Shown in pieces: positions 8,469 through 17,234 of a stretch of 64,000 nucleotides of DNA (position 1 is its first letter; every line of letters starts with the position of its first letter). The stretch covers positions 30,527-94,526 of the forward strand of contig CAILRB010000014.1 in NCBI GenBank assembly GCA_903836465.1, given 5' to 3'. Under the pieces are notes generated by a model, which was not told where the DNA came from, did no database searches, and was given only the letters and a program-made list of their open reading frames with translations. Made by a program: the position numbers and the translations under genes. Origin of the DNA: an uncultured Chlorobiaceae bacterium. GTDB lineage: Bacteria; Bacteroidota; Chlorobiia; Chlorobiales; Chlorobiaceae.

Positions 8469-9520
8469 CGCTGCATATCGATATTGAAAAAAAACTGGGG
8501 ACATTTTCACTTCAGGTGAAAGCTGATGTTTCGGGCGAAAGAACAGGAATTTTTGGAGAGTCAGGGAGCGGAAAATCAACGCTGATGCATCTTGTTTCAG
8601 GCCTTATGCAGCCAGACAAGGGTGAAATTATTCTTGATGATCAGTGCCTGTTCAGCAGCTTTAAAAAAACCAATATTTCAGCGGAACAACGACGCATTGC
8701 CATTGTGTTTCAGCAGGCGATGCTTTTCCCTCACCTGAGCGTCAAGGCAAACCTGCTCTATGGTTTTAAACGGTGCCGTACGGAAAACAGGCTTATCAAA
8801 CCGGAAACACTGATTGATCTGCTCAAATTGCAGCCACTGCTGCAGCGAGGCGTTGAATATCTTTCCGGAGGTGAAAAACAGCGGGTGGCGCTTGGCAGGG
8901 CAGTTCTTGCAAACCCGCGTCTGCTGCTGATGGATGAACCTCTGTCGGCTCTTGATGATACGCTCCGGTTCCAGATCATCCCTTATCTGAGAAGTGTCAG
9001 CGAAGAATTCAGGATTCCCTACCTTTTCATATCACATTCACTGACAGAGATGCAACTGATGACCGATCATATCCTTGAAATTAAAAACGGTCGCTGCATT
9101 GATGAAACAACAGCCGAACAACTGGCAAGAAACCGGATGGCCCAAAGTCCGAACGGTTATATTAATCTTCTGCATCTTTCCTGCCCAAATCAACAACGTG
9201 GTCTCTATAGTTATAAGTGGGGCAACAATATTTTATTTGTTTCAGCCGGAGAGCAAGCGGAACAATCGCTGTTTGAGCTTTCTTCACGCGAAATCATCCT
9301 TTTCAAAAAGCATCCTGAAGCGATCAGTGCAAGAAATCTTCTGGACTGCAGAGTTGCAGAGATGTTTGACTCCGACGGAAGAGTCGGCGTTGTGCTTTCG
9401 GCCAACGGCGAAAAACTTGTCGCTGAAATTGTCCGCCAGGCAGCAGATGAGCTGGATATCACGATTGGTTCCTCCCTTTTTGCCGCAATAAAGGCCTCAT
9501 CATTCAGAAAACTCGCATAA
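8465..9520 (+). CDS. modC: Molybdate ABC transporter ATPase ModC
   Basis: This 351-residue ATPase has Walker A GESGSGKST (31-39), signature LSGGEKQRVALGRA and Walker B LLLMDEPLSALD, then VSHSL-type His-switch context (FISHSLTEM). After about residue 230 comes a C-terminal accessory region ending in a TOBE/Mop-like segment (RVAEMFDSDGRVGVVLSANG to the end). That region binds oxyanion in ModC proteins and tunes transport. It ends the modDABC run. The next gene starts 63 bases downstream with no visible terminator, so read-through is plausible. Confidence 0.92.
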   Translation: MTLHIDIEKKLGTFSLQVKADVSGERTGIFGESGSGKSTLMHLVSGLMQPDKGEIILDDQCLFSSFKKTNISAEQRRIAIVFQQAMLFPHLSVKANLLYGFKRCRTENRLIKPETLIDLLKLQPLLQRGVEYLSGGEKQRVALGRAVLANPRLLLMDEPLSALDDTLRFQIIPYLRSVSEEFRIPYLFISHSLTEMQLMTDHILEIKNGRCIDETTAEQLARNRMAQSPNGYINLLHLSCPNQQRGLYSYKWGNNILFVSAGEQAEQSLFELSSREIILFKKHPEAISARNLLDCRVAEMFDSDGRVGVVLSANGEKLVAEIVRQAADELDITIGSSLFAAIKASSFRKLA

Positions 9521-9583
9521 TCTCCCGTCAGTCAACTTTTTACAAAGCAATGGTGTTCAAAGAACATTAAAAGAACATAAATT

Positions 9584-10330
9584 ATGGCGGATATGAGCTT
9601 TTCAGGTAGAAAAGTATGCTTTATAACCGGCGCTTGTGGTGCTGTAGGCAGTGAAATCGCACTCTCGATAGCGGGACAGGGGTACACCATTTTTTTTACC
9701 TGGCACTCGTCCGCAGAAAAAGCAGAGCAAACCCTTGAAAAAATCCGCTGGATTAGTCCTGAATCGCAGATGATCCAGTGTGACGTCTCAAAATGCAGCG
9801 ATATCATCAATGCATTTTCGGTATTTCAGAAACAGTTTGACCGACTTGATCTGCTTGTAACAAGCGCTTCAAATTTTTTCAGTACTCCTCTGCCTGATGT
9901 TACCGAACAGGGATGGGACTCTCTGGTCAACACCAATCTGAAGGGAACATTCTTCACCATGCAGGAAGCGGCCAGAATAATGGTGAAACAACCATTTGTC
10001 TCCCGAATCATTTCCATGACCGATATTTCGGCTGACCTTGTCTGGCGAAACTTTGCACCCTATACGGTTGCGAAAGCCGGAATCCAGCACTTGACAAAAG
10101 TCTTTGCGAAGAGCTTTGCTCCCACTATTCTTGTCAATTCAATCGCACCCGGGACGATTACGGTAAATCCTGAAAAAGATATGGAGACTCAGCAAGAGAT
10201 GCTAAAAAAAATACCGCTCAAACGACTTGGCGACCCTCTTGATATCATCAGAACCATTATATTTCTTCTCGAAAGCGACTATATCACGGGTCAGATTATT
10301 AATGTTGACGGTGGCAGACTTCTTCAGTAA
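9584..10330 (+). CDS. Short-chain dehydrogenase, pteridine-reductase-like
   Basis: This 248-residue SDR has the cofactor motif TGACGAVG (15-22), a TSASNFF segment in place of the usual NNAS, a catalytic YTVAKAG (Tyr about 159) and the C-terminal [12 protein letters not shown]. The stretch [19 protein letters not shown] followed by [11 protein letters not shown] resembles FolM/PTR1 pteridine reductases more than ketoacyl reductases. Such enzymes reduce dihydro- or biopterins with NADPH. Its position right after the molybdate operon could mean a pterin link, and green sulfur bacteria also make glycosylated pterins, but both are inference. A start at 9593 is possible. Confidence 0.7.
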   Translation: MADMSFSGRKVCFITGACGAVGSEIALSIAGQGYTIFFTWHSSAEKAEQTLEKIRWISPESQMIQCDVSKCSDIINAFSVFQKQFDRLDLLVTSASNFFSTPLPDVTEQGWDSLVNTNLKGTFFTMQEAARIMVKQPFVSRIISMTDISADLVWRNFAPYTVAKAGIQHLTKVFAKSFAPTILVNSIAPGTITVNPEKDMETQQEMLKKIPLKRLGDPLDIIRTIIFLLESDYITGQIINVDGGRLLQ

Positions 10331-10412
10331 GAGTGACATGCAAAGACCAGATTGTTTTTGTACATTGTTTTTTAATATTCTTGCAGTAACTCATCAACAG
10401 TTTTTAACACTT

Positions 10413-10688
10413 ATGGAACAAGAAGTTCAGGTTACGATACACAGCAGTCAACCAGATAATTTATCAGAAGAAGAACCTCAGGAAACGCGCATTCCTGGAC
10501 AAGTAAAAGAGATAAGTGAAGCACTCTCCGAAGCTTTTTCCTGTTTCAGGGAAAGTGAATCGTATAATCAGCTCTTGAAAAGCGCTGAAAAAGCAAGGGA
10601 GTATATCAGGAAAAATCCTGGTCAGGCAATGTTGTATTCATTGGGTGCTGGTGCCTTGTTCGGACTTTTCATGAAAAGAAAGCGATAA
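10413..10688 (+). CDS. DUF883/YqjD-like membrane-anchored protein
   Basis: With the start at 10413 the protein has 91 residues. A polar acidic N-terminus precedes an amphipathic helix region with KSAEKAREYIRKNPGQAML. A short hydrophobic anchor (LYSLGAGALFGLFM) and a basic KRKR end follow. This is the layout of ElaB/YqjD (DUF883) proteins, which tether ribosomes or other partners to the inner membrane in enterobacteria. The frame is open further upstream, but the earlier starts lie inside the SDR gene. It is first of three small genes that parallel the yqjD-yqjE set. The function here is unknown. Confidence 0.6.
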   Translation: MEQEVQVTIHSSQPDNLSEEEPQETRIPGQVKEISEALSEAFSCFRESESYNQLLKSAEKAREYIRKNPGQAMLYSLGAGALFGLFMKRKR

Positions 10689-10709
10689 CAAGCAGTTATT
10701 TCAGATACT

Positions 10710-11111
10710 ATGATGAGTACTCAACAGGGAGATAGTCTCGACCCGACGAAAGAAAAGCAAAAAAACAGCCGGTTCCATAAACTCTTTGATGATACGGCAA
10801 TGTCGACGTATAACGATGTTGTTTCTATCATTGACGCTAAAATCGAACTGCTCAAGATAGAGGTAACCGAGAGGATCTCTTTTGTCGGCTCGGCAGTTAT
10901 TCTAAGCGTTATCCTGATTATTGGAATTGGCTACCTTCTCACAACCTTTGCACTTCTGACAGGGGAACTGTTAGGACATCCTTTTCTTGGTTATCTCGTG
11001 GTAAGCCTTATTTTCCTTTCGTGCTTTTTATTTTTTACTAAATTCAAACCGTTACTTCTTAAAAAACTGATCCAAAAACTTCTTTTATCCGTCCATGACT
11101 ACAACAAATGA
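10710..11111 (+). CDS. YqjE/holin-superfamily-like small membrane protein
   Basis: This 133-residue protein has a polar N-terminal 50 residues including STYNDVVSIIDAKIELLKIE, an amphipathic helix typical of the YqjE/phage-holin-X (PF07332-type) group. Two transmembrane hairpin helices follow (about 58-80 and 90-112), then a basic tail. It sits between two YqjD-like genes and overlaps the next by 17 bases. The holin label reflects family naming. Nothing suggests lysis, and an envelope or stress role is more likely. Confidence 0.6.
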   Translation: MMSTQQGDSLDPTKEKQKNSRFHKLFDDTAMSTYNDVVSIIDAKIELLKIEVTERISFVGSAVILSVILIIGIGYLLTTFALLTGELLGHPFLGYLVVSLIFLSCFLFFTKFKPLLLKKLIQKLLLSVHDYNK

Positions 11112-11484
11112 GCCTTTAGTAGGCATTCAGGCGCGCATTGAAGAACTGCAAAACACTATTGCAGAAAAAGAAGAGCAAATCAAAACAAGAGCCAGAAAAC
11201 TGAAAGAAGGGCTCCAAGAGGAGATTTCTCCAACAAAATTTATCAGGCGCCACCCTTTTGAAACTGTCGGAACAAGTTTTCTTGCCGGACTGCTCATCAC
11301 AACTGCATTGAGAAGTCACAGAAGCCCTTCTGCGCAAGAAGAGGGTCAACTCAACACCACATCGCAATTTATTCCAACGCAGGGCAAAACAGCCCTCTCT
11401 GCCATCGGACTGGAAGTACTGCGCTCTGTAAAAGATCTTGGATTTACCTACCTTCAGCGCTACCTCGATAATAAAATTAAATAG
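11095..11484 (+). CDS. Second DUF883/YqjD-like protein
   Basis: This 129-residue protein has an N-terminal coiled-coil (about residues 8-45, rich in Glu/Lys with EELQNTIAEKEEQIK). RRHPFETVGTSFLAGLLITTAL follows, the RxHP-plus-anchor pattern of DUF883 proteins. A 45-residue polar extension comes after the anchor, which is longer than usual. It overlaps the upstream membrane gene by 17 bases, indicating co-translation. Function is not known. Confidence 0.55.
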   Translation: MTTTNEPLVGIQARIEELQNTIAEKEEQIKTRARKLKEGLQEEISPTKFIRRHPFETVGTSFLAGLLITTALRSHRSPSAQEEGQLNTTSQFIPTQGKTALSAIGLEVLRSVKDLGFTYLQRYLDNKIK

Positions 11485-11648
11485 CCTTCCTTCAAGCCTC
11501 TCCGCCTATTATAAAAGCGCAGAACTAACAATCAGACTATTTTCGAGAAATTCCGTACTTTGTCAGAGTGCGTAAACAGGCCTTGCAAAATCGCAGGACC
11601 GCGCAAAAATTTTAACCAGCTTAATGCTTTGGTATTGCATCTCCTCCT

Positions 11649-14600
11649 ATGACAATCAAGCAAAACCCGCCAGTGTTGCAGAACAAAGAACACTTTTACG
11701 TCAACCGTAAGGCCCGAGAACTTTTTCATCTGACTGATCCTGAGTTTCTCTCTTTGCCTGGCTCTGCTCAGGAAAGTTTGAAAACGTCAGAAAGACAGGC
11801 CGCTGTCATCAATGATTTTCTCATAAAGCAGAAAGGTGCAGACACAAAACCTGTGCTGCCGGCACAGCTTCACGGAATGAAACTGCTGCATGCGCTGTTT
11901 CATTCTATCATGTCGAAAGCAATAGCGTTACGGCAACCAAACTTTCTTGACAACGTCTACGGAACGCTGATCGAATTGCTCTCCTCAAAACAATCAGAAC
12001 AGTACCTGAACCGCTTTATTACCTCGTTTCCCACGCCAAAAATCTATGCCGGCGCTGAATCACCCGCTGAATGGCTGAAACAGCAGAACAATAAAACAGA
12101 CGTTCTTGAAGAGTCTTTCCTTGTCTGGCTGAATAACCAGAATCCGGCTCTTGAACAGTTTTCTGATCTTTTGAACGATGAAACACTGACGAAAGAGAGC
12201 GCGTATCAGAAGCTGATCATGACCATGCGAAGCTCAATGCAGGCGATGGGACCCGTTGGACCTGATGATCTCGACCTTGCGGAATTACTTTTCATGCCCA
12301 TAAGACATGCGCCTACTTCCATTCTGGAGCAGCTTCGCTACATCCGTCTGAACTGGGGAGAACTGCTTGATGAATCGCCATTTTGGGAATTACTGGCAGG
12401 CGCCATCAATTATATTGAGGATGAAGACAAATACCTCTTCTTTGAGCAGATTGCCCATGAAAAAGCCCTTCGCAACGATGGCTATGAGTTTGAAAAAGCT
12501 GCACACGTTCCCGATTACACTTTTGATGATGCCAATGCTCCGGCTAACTACTCTGTAGACTCATCGTGGATGCCTGAAGTGGTCATGCTTGCAAAAAGCA
12601 CCTATGTCTGGCTTGACCAGCTCAGCAAAATTTATCGACGTCCGGTTCACCGTCTTCAGGATATTCCCGATGAAGAGCTGGATGCTATCGCGGATCGCGG
12701 ATTCACGGCTTTATGGCTGATAGGACTCTGGCAACGAAGCTTTGCGTCACAGAAAATCAAACAGATACATGGAAATCCTGAAGCAAAAGCCTCAGCTTAC
12801 GCCCTTGAAAAATATGATATTTCTGACGACATCGGCGGCTATGAAGGGTATCTGAACCTTATGCACAGGGCAAAACAACGCGGGGTTCGTCTTGCAAGCG
12901 ACATGGTTCCCAACCATACCGCCATGGATTCCGAGCTGGTAAGAAACAATCCTGACTGGTTTCTCTCGGCACACACACCACCTTACTATAATTATTCCTA
13001 TAATGGGCCAAACCTCAGCAACGACCCCCGTTACGGTATCTATCTCGAAGATGGCTACTGGAACCGTTCCGATGCTGCTGTCGCTTTCAAGCGGATTGAT
13101 TACCTGACTGGTGATACCCGCTATATTTATCATGGCAATGATGGCACCATGATGCCATGGAATGATACAGCCCAACTTAACTTTCTCAGCGCAGAGGTGC
13201 GCGAAGGGGTGATTCAGCAGATTCTGCACGTCGCAAGAATGTTCCCCATTATCCGATTTGATGCAGCAATGGTGCTGGCAAAACGGCACATACAGCGCCT
13301 CTGGTTCCCCCTTAACGGCCACACCGCAGGCGTCCCTTCACGCTCTTCCTACAGCATGAGTATGGCTGAATTTGATGCCGCCATACCCGAAGAGTTTTGG
13401 CGTGAAGTCGTTGACCGCATTCATCAGGAGGTGCCCGACACGCTTCTGCTTGCTGAGGCATTCTGGATGCTTGAAGGCTATTTTGTCCGCACCCTCGGCA
13501 TGCACAGGGTCTATAACAGCGCCTTTATGCACATGCTGAAGAAAGAAGATAATGCCAAATACCGGTACCTGATCAAGAACACCCTTGAATTCGACCCCGA
13601 AATTCTCAAGCGGTATGTAAACTTCATGAACAACCCTGATGAAGATACCGCCATTGAACAATTTGGTCGGGGGGATAAATATTTTGGTGTCTGTATGATG
13701 ATGCTTACCATGCCGGGTCTGCCCATGTTCGGCCATGGACAGGTTGAAGGCTTTACGGAGAAGTATGGTATGGAATACGCCAAAGCCTATTATGATGAAC
13801 AACCGGATGAACACCTCGTCTGGCGACACTATCATGAGATCTTCCCGATCATGAAAAAGCGTCCCCTCTTTGCCGAGGTATGCAACTTTTTCCTTTATGA
13901 TGTTTATTCCCCGGAAGGAATAGTAAACGAGAATATTTTTGCCTATTCCAACCGACTTGGTATCGAAACAGCCCTGGTTGTCTTCAACAACTGCTTTGAG
14001 CAGGCTACAGGATGGATTAAAATGTCAGTCGGCTACCGCCAGCACGGTGAAATCCGGCAGAGTTCCCTCTCTGAAGGGCTTAATCTGAGCAATCAACACA
14101 ACACTTTTGTTGTGTTCAAGGATCATACCAGCGGCCTTGAGTTTATCCGCTCCTGCCAGGAGATTGCTGACCGTGGTCTGCTGGTTGCCGTTGATGGCTA
14201 CAAGTACAACGTCTTCCTTGACTTCAGAGAGGTGCATCCTTCAAAACTGAGACCCTATTACCAGTTGGCTGCGGAACTCAACGGAGGCGGCACTCCCTCA
14301 ATTGAACTAGCCGCTCTCACCATAAGTCTCTCCCCGCTGCACAGAATCATTACTGCGGCCCTGGTTCCTGATGAAACGAAGGCGACCCTTGAGGAAGAGA
14401 CGTTTGAAACAACCCTGGTCACACTGCTTGAAACGGTTGCCCGACAGTTCAGTGAGCTCATGGAAAAACCGCTTGACGTACCTGAAAACCTTGCGGCTCA
14501 GGCGACTGAACTTTACAATCAGGCGCTCCTGCTGCCCGATCTGCTGAAGAAAAATTCAGACTCCCGAAAAATTCAGACTGCTCTTGGTTTGAGCAGCAAA

Positions 14601-15104
14601 GAAGGCGCAGTGTATAAAACAATTTCAAGGCATTGGGTTATTCTTGACACGCTGCAGCAGATGCTCACAGCAACTGGTTCACTGAATCTGAACCTCATCG
14701 ACGACTGGCTGATGAGTGATGCGCTTCGGGCAATTTACCCTGAATCAGGCATGATCGGCATTCCGGGTGAACATCTTCCCGACCTGCTCGCCTGCCTGCT
14801 CACTCCAAAAAATAAGACCGAGCCTGATGAAACTCCTGAAGAGCGTTTGCTTGCTTTCATACAATCAGTGAACAGCGTCAACAGGCTGCATCTGGGCCGC
14901 CTGCTGCAATTTGATGAACGTCATAACAAAACATGGTTCCGCGAACAGCGCTTCAGCGTACTTGTGGCCTGGTTTATTATGCAGGAGTTACTGAACGACC
15001 CGAAAACTGCAATCGCCGAATGGATTGAAGCCTCGGAAAAACTCGACATGCAGACCTTCCTTTCAGGGTATGAGATGGGAGAGTTACTCCGGGAAAAAGA
15101 TTAG
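11649..15104 (+). CDS. Very large GH13 (alpha-amylase family) protein
   Basis: At 1151 residues this is more than twice a standard alpha-amylase. A GH13 barrel is visible in the middle. ALWLIGLWQRS starts it, DMVPNHTAMDS is the conserved His region, and IIRFDAAMVLAKRHIQ carries the nucleophile Asp (about 537). LLLAEAFWMLEG carries the acid/base Glu (about 601), and MPGLPMFGHGQ closes the barrel. About 310 residues before and 350 after have no motif I recognise. There is no signal peptide, so it is probably cytoplasmic and may act on glycogen, which green sulfur bacteria store. The exact reaction (hydrolase or glucanotransferase) cannot be told from the sequence. Confidence 0.85.
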   Translation: MTIKQNPPVLQNKEHFYVNRKARELFHLTDPEFLSLPGSAQESLKTSERQAAVINDFLIKQKGADTKPVLPAQLHGMKLLHALFHSIMSKAIALRQPNFLDNVYGTLIELLSSKQSEQYLNRFITSFPTPKIYAGAESPAEWLKQQNNKTDVLEESFLVWLNNQNPALEQFSDLLNDETLTKESAYQKLIMTMRSSMQAMGPVGPDDLDLAELLFMPIRHAPTSILEQLRYIRLNWGELLDESPFWELLAGAINYIEDEDKYLFFEQIAHEKALRNDGYEFEKAAHVPDYTFDDANAPANYSVDSSWMPEVVMLAKSTYVWLDQLSKIYRRPVHRLQDIPDEELDAIADRGFTALWLIGLWQRSFASQKIKQIHGNPEAKASAYALEKYDISDDIGGYEGYLNLMHRAKQRGVRLASDMVPNHTAMDSELVRNNPDWFLSAHTPPYYNYSYNGPNLSNDPRYGIYLEDGYWNRSDAAVAFKRIDYLTGDTRYIYHGNDGTMMPWNDTAQLNFLSAEVREGVIQQILHVARMFPIIRFDAAMVLAKRHIQRLWFPLNGHTAGVPSRSSYSMSMAEFDAAIPEEFWREVVDRIHQEVPDTLLLAEAFWMLEGYFVRTLGMHRVYNSAFMHMLKKEDNAKYRYLIKNTLEFDPEILKRYVNFMNNPDEDTAIEQFGRGDKYFGVCMMMLTMPGLPMFGHGQVEGFTEKYGMEYAKAYYDEQPDEHLVWRHYHEIFPIMKKRPLFAEVCNFFLYDVYSPEGIVNENIFAYSNRLGIETALVVFNNCFEQATGWIKMSVGYRQHGEIRQSSLSEGLNLSNQHNTFVVFKDHTSGLEFIRSCQEIADRGLLVAVDGYKYNVFLDFREVHPSKLRPYYQLAAELNGGGTPSIELAALTISLSPLHRIITAALVPDETKATLEEETFETTLVTLLETVARQFSELMEKPLDVPENLAAQATELYNQALLLPDLLKKNSDSRKIQTALGLSSKEGAVYKTISRHWVILDTLQQMLTATGSLNLNLIDDWLMSDALRAIYPESGMIGIPGEHLPDLLACLLTPKNKTEPDETPEERLLAFIQSVNSVNRLHLGRLLQFDERHNKTWFREQRFSVLVAWFIMQELLNDPKTAIAEWIEASEKLDMQTFLSGYEMGELLREKD

Positions 15105-15138
15105 GACACAAGTTCCGGTTACAGAAACTGGTTTTTTA

Positions 15139-15185
15139 ACTATAAACAGAAAAGCCCGGCTTTGCCGGGCTTTTCTGTTTATAGT
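15139..15185. terminator. 22-bp perfect hairpin, bidirectional terminator
   Basis: The arms 15139-15160 and 15164-15185 are exact reverse complements (22 bp) around a 3-base loop, with a GC-rich core GCCCGGC/GCCGGGC and T-rich outer arms on both sides. It lies between the convergent GH13 gene and petB. It can therefore serve both transcripts, and it is unusually long for an intrinsic terminator. Confidence 0.85.
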
Positions 15186-15203
15186 GTGTAGCAAGTTTAT
15201 TAC

Positions 15204-16490
15204 TTACCAACCATATTCTGCAAGAACACGATAGGTATTAATAAGCAGGAACGCCAGAAAGACAAGACCGAGCATGGTAAAGATCGGGCTTTTCTCTTCT
15301 CTTGAAGCCTTGAAGTCAATGAATGGAACAAGAATCCACACAAGAGCGCCAACAGTAATAAGAGCAATGGCAACAAGCTCTCCACCCTCAAACTTGAGAT
15401 CTTTGAGCAACTGGAACTGTGCCCAGAAATACCATTCTGGTTTAATGCCCATAGGTGCAGGATTAAGGGCATTGGCTTTCACACCGATTCCCCATGGAAA
15501 TACTGCTGCAAGGTAAACAAGGAGGACAAAACCAATGATCCATCCGATAGCATCCTTGGCAAGGAATGTTGGGAAAAACTTCTCGTATCCTTTGATCATC
15601 CCTGATTCCTTGTAGCCGATAGGAGCTGAAGTACCAAGAACCTGAACAAGAAGCAGATGTGCTGAAAGCACCAGCATGAGAAGACCAGGAAGAAGCACTA
15701 CGTGCAGTGAGAACATACGGGTTAGTGTTTCGCCGCTGACCTCTTCACCACCACGAAGAATATTGACAAGGAATGCGCCGCCTGGAGCTACTTTTGGAGT
15801 TTCTGTACCAACCTGGGTTGCAAAGAATGCAAGTTCGTTCCAGGGAAGAAGGTATCCGGTAAAGCCAAAACCGAGGCTGAGCACAAGAAGCACAAAACCG
15901 CTAACCCACATAAGCTCACGTGGTTTACGGTATGACTTCATGAAGAAAGTACTGAACATGTGAATAAAGGCCATCAGAACCATGAGGTTTGCAGACCATG
16001 CATGAATCTGGCGGATAAGCCAGCCAAAAGAGATCTCTCGCTGGATAAAGACAAATGAAGCAAAAGCCTCAGCTTCAGTTGGCTTATAATACTGCATGAG
16101 CAGCAAACCGGTGATAATCTGAATAAGGAAGAAAAACAGGGTAAGGCCACCAAAATAATACCAGAATGAGAGCCTGTGCTTTGGAACTTCTTTTTTCTTC
16201 AGATAATCGATTACCGGCAGCATGACATAAAAGCGCTCCTGAAACCATGCGCTAACGGAACTGATTCGAGAATCCTTGTAGGGATTTGAATCCGCCCGTT
16301 CTACAGGTGGTTTATAGACGCCGCTGTTCGATACAGCAGGTTTTGCTGCACCAGAAGCGGCCTGCTTGGCAGCGCCCGGAGCGGCGGGTTTTGCAGCACC
16401 AGAAGCAGCCTGCTTGGCAGCGCCTGGAACGGCGGGTTTCGGCTTGGCTGGATCACTTCCTGCCATAGCGTTCTGATTGTTTTCAGCCAT
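15204..16490 (-). CDS. petB: Cytochrome b subunit of Rieske/cytochrome b complex
   Basis: This 428-residue protein joins an Ala/Pro/Lys-rich N-terminal extension (about residues 10-70) to a cytochrome b of about eight helices. Two His pairs spaced for haem ligation are visible: [15 protein letters not shown] (about 165-179) and [16 protein letters not shown] (about 263-278). The quinol-site PEWY motif is at about 351 in PEWYFW. It oxidises menaquinol and passes electrons to the Rieske centre encoded just upstream. A good AGGAAAG site precedes the ATG, 35 bases after petC stops. No cytochrome c1 or f follows, as is known for green sulfur bacteria. Confidence 0.95.
   Translation of the reverse strand: MAENNQNAMAGSDPAKPKPAVPGAAKQAASGAAKPAAPGAAKQAASGAAKPAVSNSGVYKPPVERADSNPYKDSRISSVSAWFQERFYVMLPVIDYLKKKEVPKHRLSFWYYFGGLTLFFFLIQIITGLLLMQYYKPTEAEAFASFVFIQREISFGWLIRQIHAWSANLMVLMAFIHMFSTFFMKSYRKPRELMWVSGFVLLVLSLGFGFTGYLLPWNELAFFATQVGTETPKVAPGGAFLVNILRGGEEVSGETLTRMFSLHVVLLPGLLMLVLSAHLLLVQVLGTSAPIGYKESGMIKGYEKFFPTFLAKDAIGWIIGFVLLVYLAAVFPWGIGVKANALNPAPMGIKPEWYFWAQFQLLKDLKFEGGELVAIALITVGALVWILVPFIDFKASREEKSPIFTMLGLVFLAFLLINTYRVLAEYGW
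16341..16436. repeat. Two tandem 48-base repeats inside petB
   Basis: Copies at 16341-16388 and 16389-16436 differ at only 4 of 48 positions. Each encodes 16 residues of the Ala/Gln/Lys/Pro linker ([18 protein letters not shown]) before the first membrane helix of cytochrome b. The low divergence indicates recent expansion by slippage, in frame. Confidence 0.9.
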
Positions 16491-16525
16491 CTTTCCTGAC
16501 TCCCTTGGTTTTCACGAATTAAAGG

Positions 16526-17071
16526 TTAAGCTTTTGAGATAATGATATTTTCCCCTTCAACCCTTGCTTTAAATACTGGTAAGGGTAAAGGCTGCGGACC
16601 AGAGATGATTTCTCCTGTCTGTTTGTATTTTGCTCCATGACAGGGGCAAGCCAGAAGATTTTGGGCATTATCCCAGTGGACAAGGCAGCCAAGGTGCGTA
16701 CAGACAGCACTACATGCCGTAAGCTTGCCGTTATCGTTAACAACAATGACCTTGTCTTTGTTGAACTGGAAAATTTTCCCGCTTTTTGCAGGTACTTCAG
16801 CAGCTTTTCCGACAACCATCTCACTCTTGTTTGAAAATTGCTTGACAGGAGGGATGATATACTTGATCACAGGGTAGAGAGTTGATATGGCTACGGCTGC
16901 CCCAATACCCCCGACAACTTTTCCAAGAAAACTGCGACGCTCGAAATCAACCTCCTTCAAGCCTTGCTCCCGAGGCTTACCGCCGGAAACTGAGCCGGAT
17001 GAAGAAGGAGAAGCACCTTCTCCAAGTGCGCCCAGCCTGGACGGGCTCTTGAAATTACCTTGTTGTGCCAT
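16526..17071 (-). CDS. petC: Rieske iron-sulfur protein
   Basis: This 181-residue protein has a polar N-terminal segment (about 45 residues), one transmembrane helix after RRSFLGKVVGGIGAAVA, and a C-terminal Rieske domain. The [2Fe-2S] ligand motifs are CTHLGCLVHW (about 118-127) and CPCHGAKY (about 142). The RRSFLGK sequence before the helix resembles a Tat signal anchor. It accepts electrons from quinol at the petB Qo site. AAAAGGAG sits at good spacing upstream of the ATG, and petB follows in the same transcript. Confidence 0.95.
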   Translation of the reverse strand: MAQQGNFKSPSRLGALGEGASPSSSGSVSGGKPREQGLKEVDFERRSFLGKVVGGIGAAVAISTLYPVIKYIIPPVKQFSNKSEMVVGKAAEVPAKSGKIFQFNKDKVIVVNDNGKLTACSAVCTHLGCLVHWDNAQNLLACPCHGAKYKQTGEIISGPQPLPLPVFKARVEGENIIISKA

Positions 17072-17234
17072 TACAACCTATCTCCTTTTTAAATATTTTG
17101 TTATAAAATCAAAAAACAAAGACAACCTGTCGTTTCAACAATAACCAATCGTTATTCTTTTTGGTAACCCTTAACGTCGACTTCTATTGTTTTAATCCAG
17201 GGGCGTTTAAACAGATAGTAAATTTATAATTTTT

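Noticed and set aside
10710..11111. Holin-like protein as a sign of prophage
   Set aside because: The neighbouring genes are YqjD-like and housekeeping; no phage genes occur nearby, so the YqjE-type reading is better.
11485..11648. Possible small RNA between the YqjD-like gene and the GH13 gene
   Set aside because: Some GC-richer segments, but no terminator or recognisable fold.
12792..13322. 176-codon minus-strand frame
   Set aside because: Antisense to the conserved GH13 catalytic barrel.
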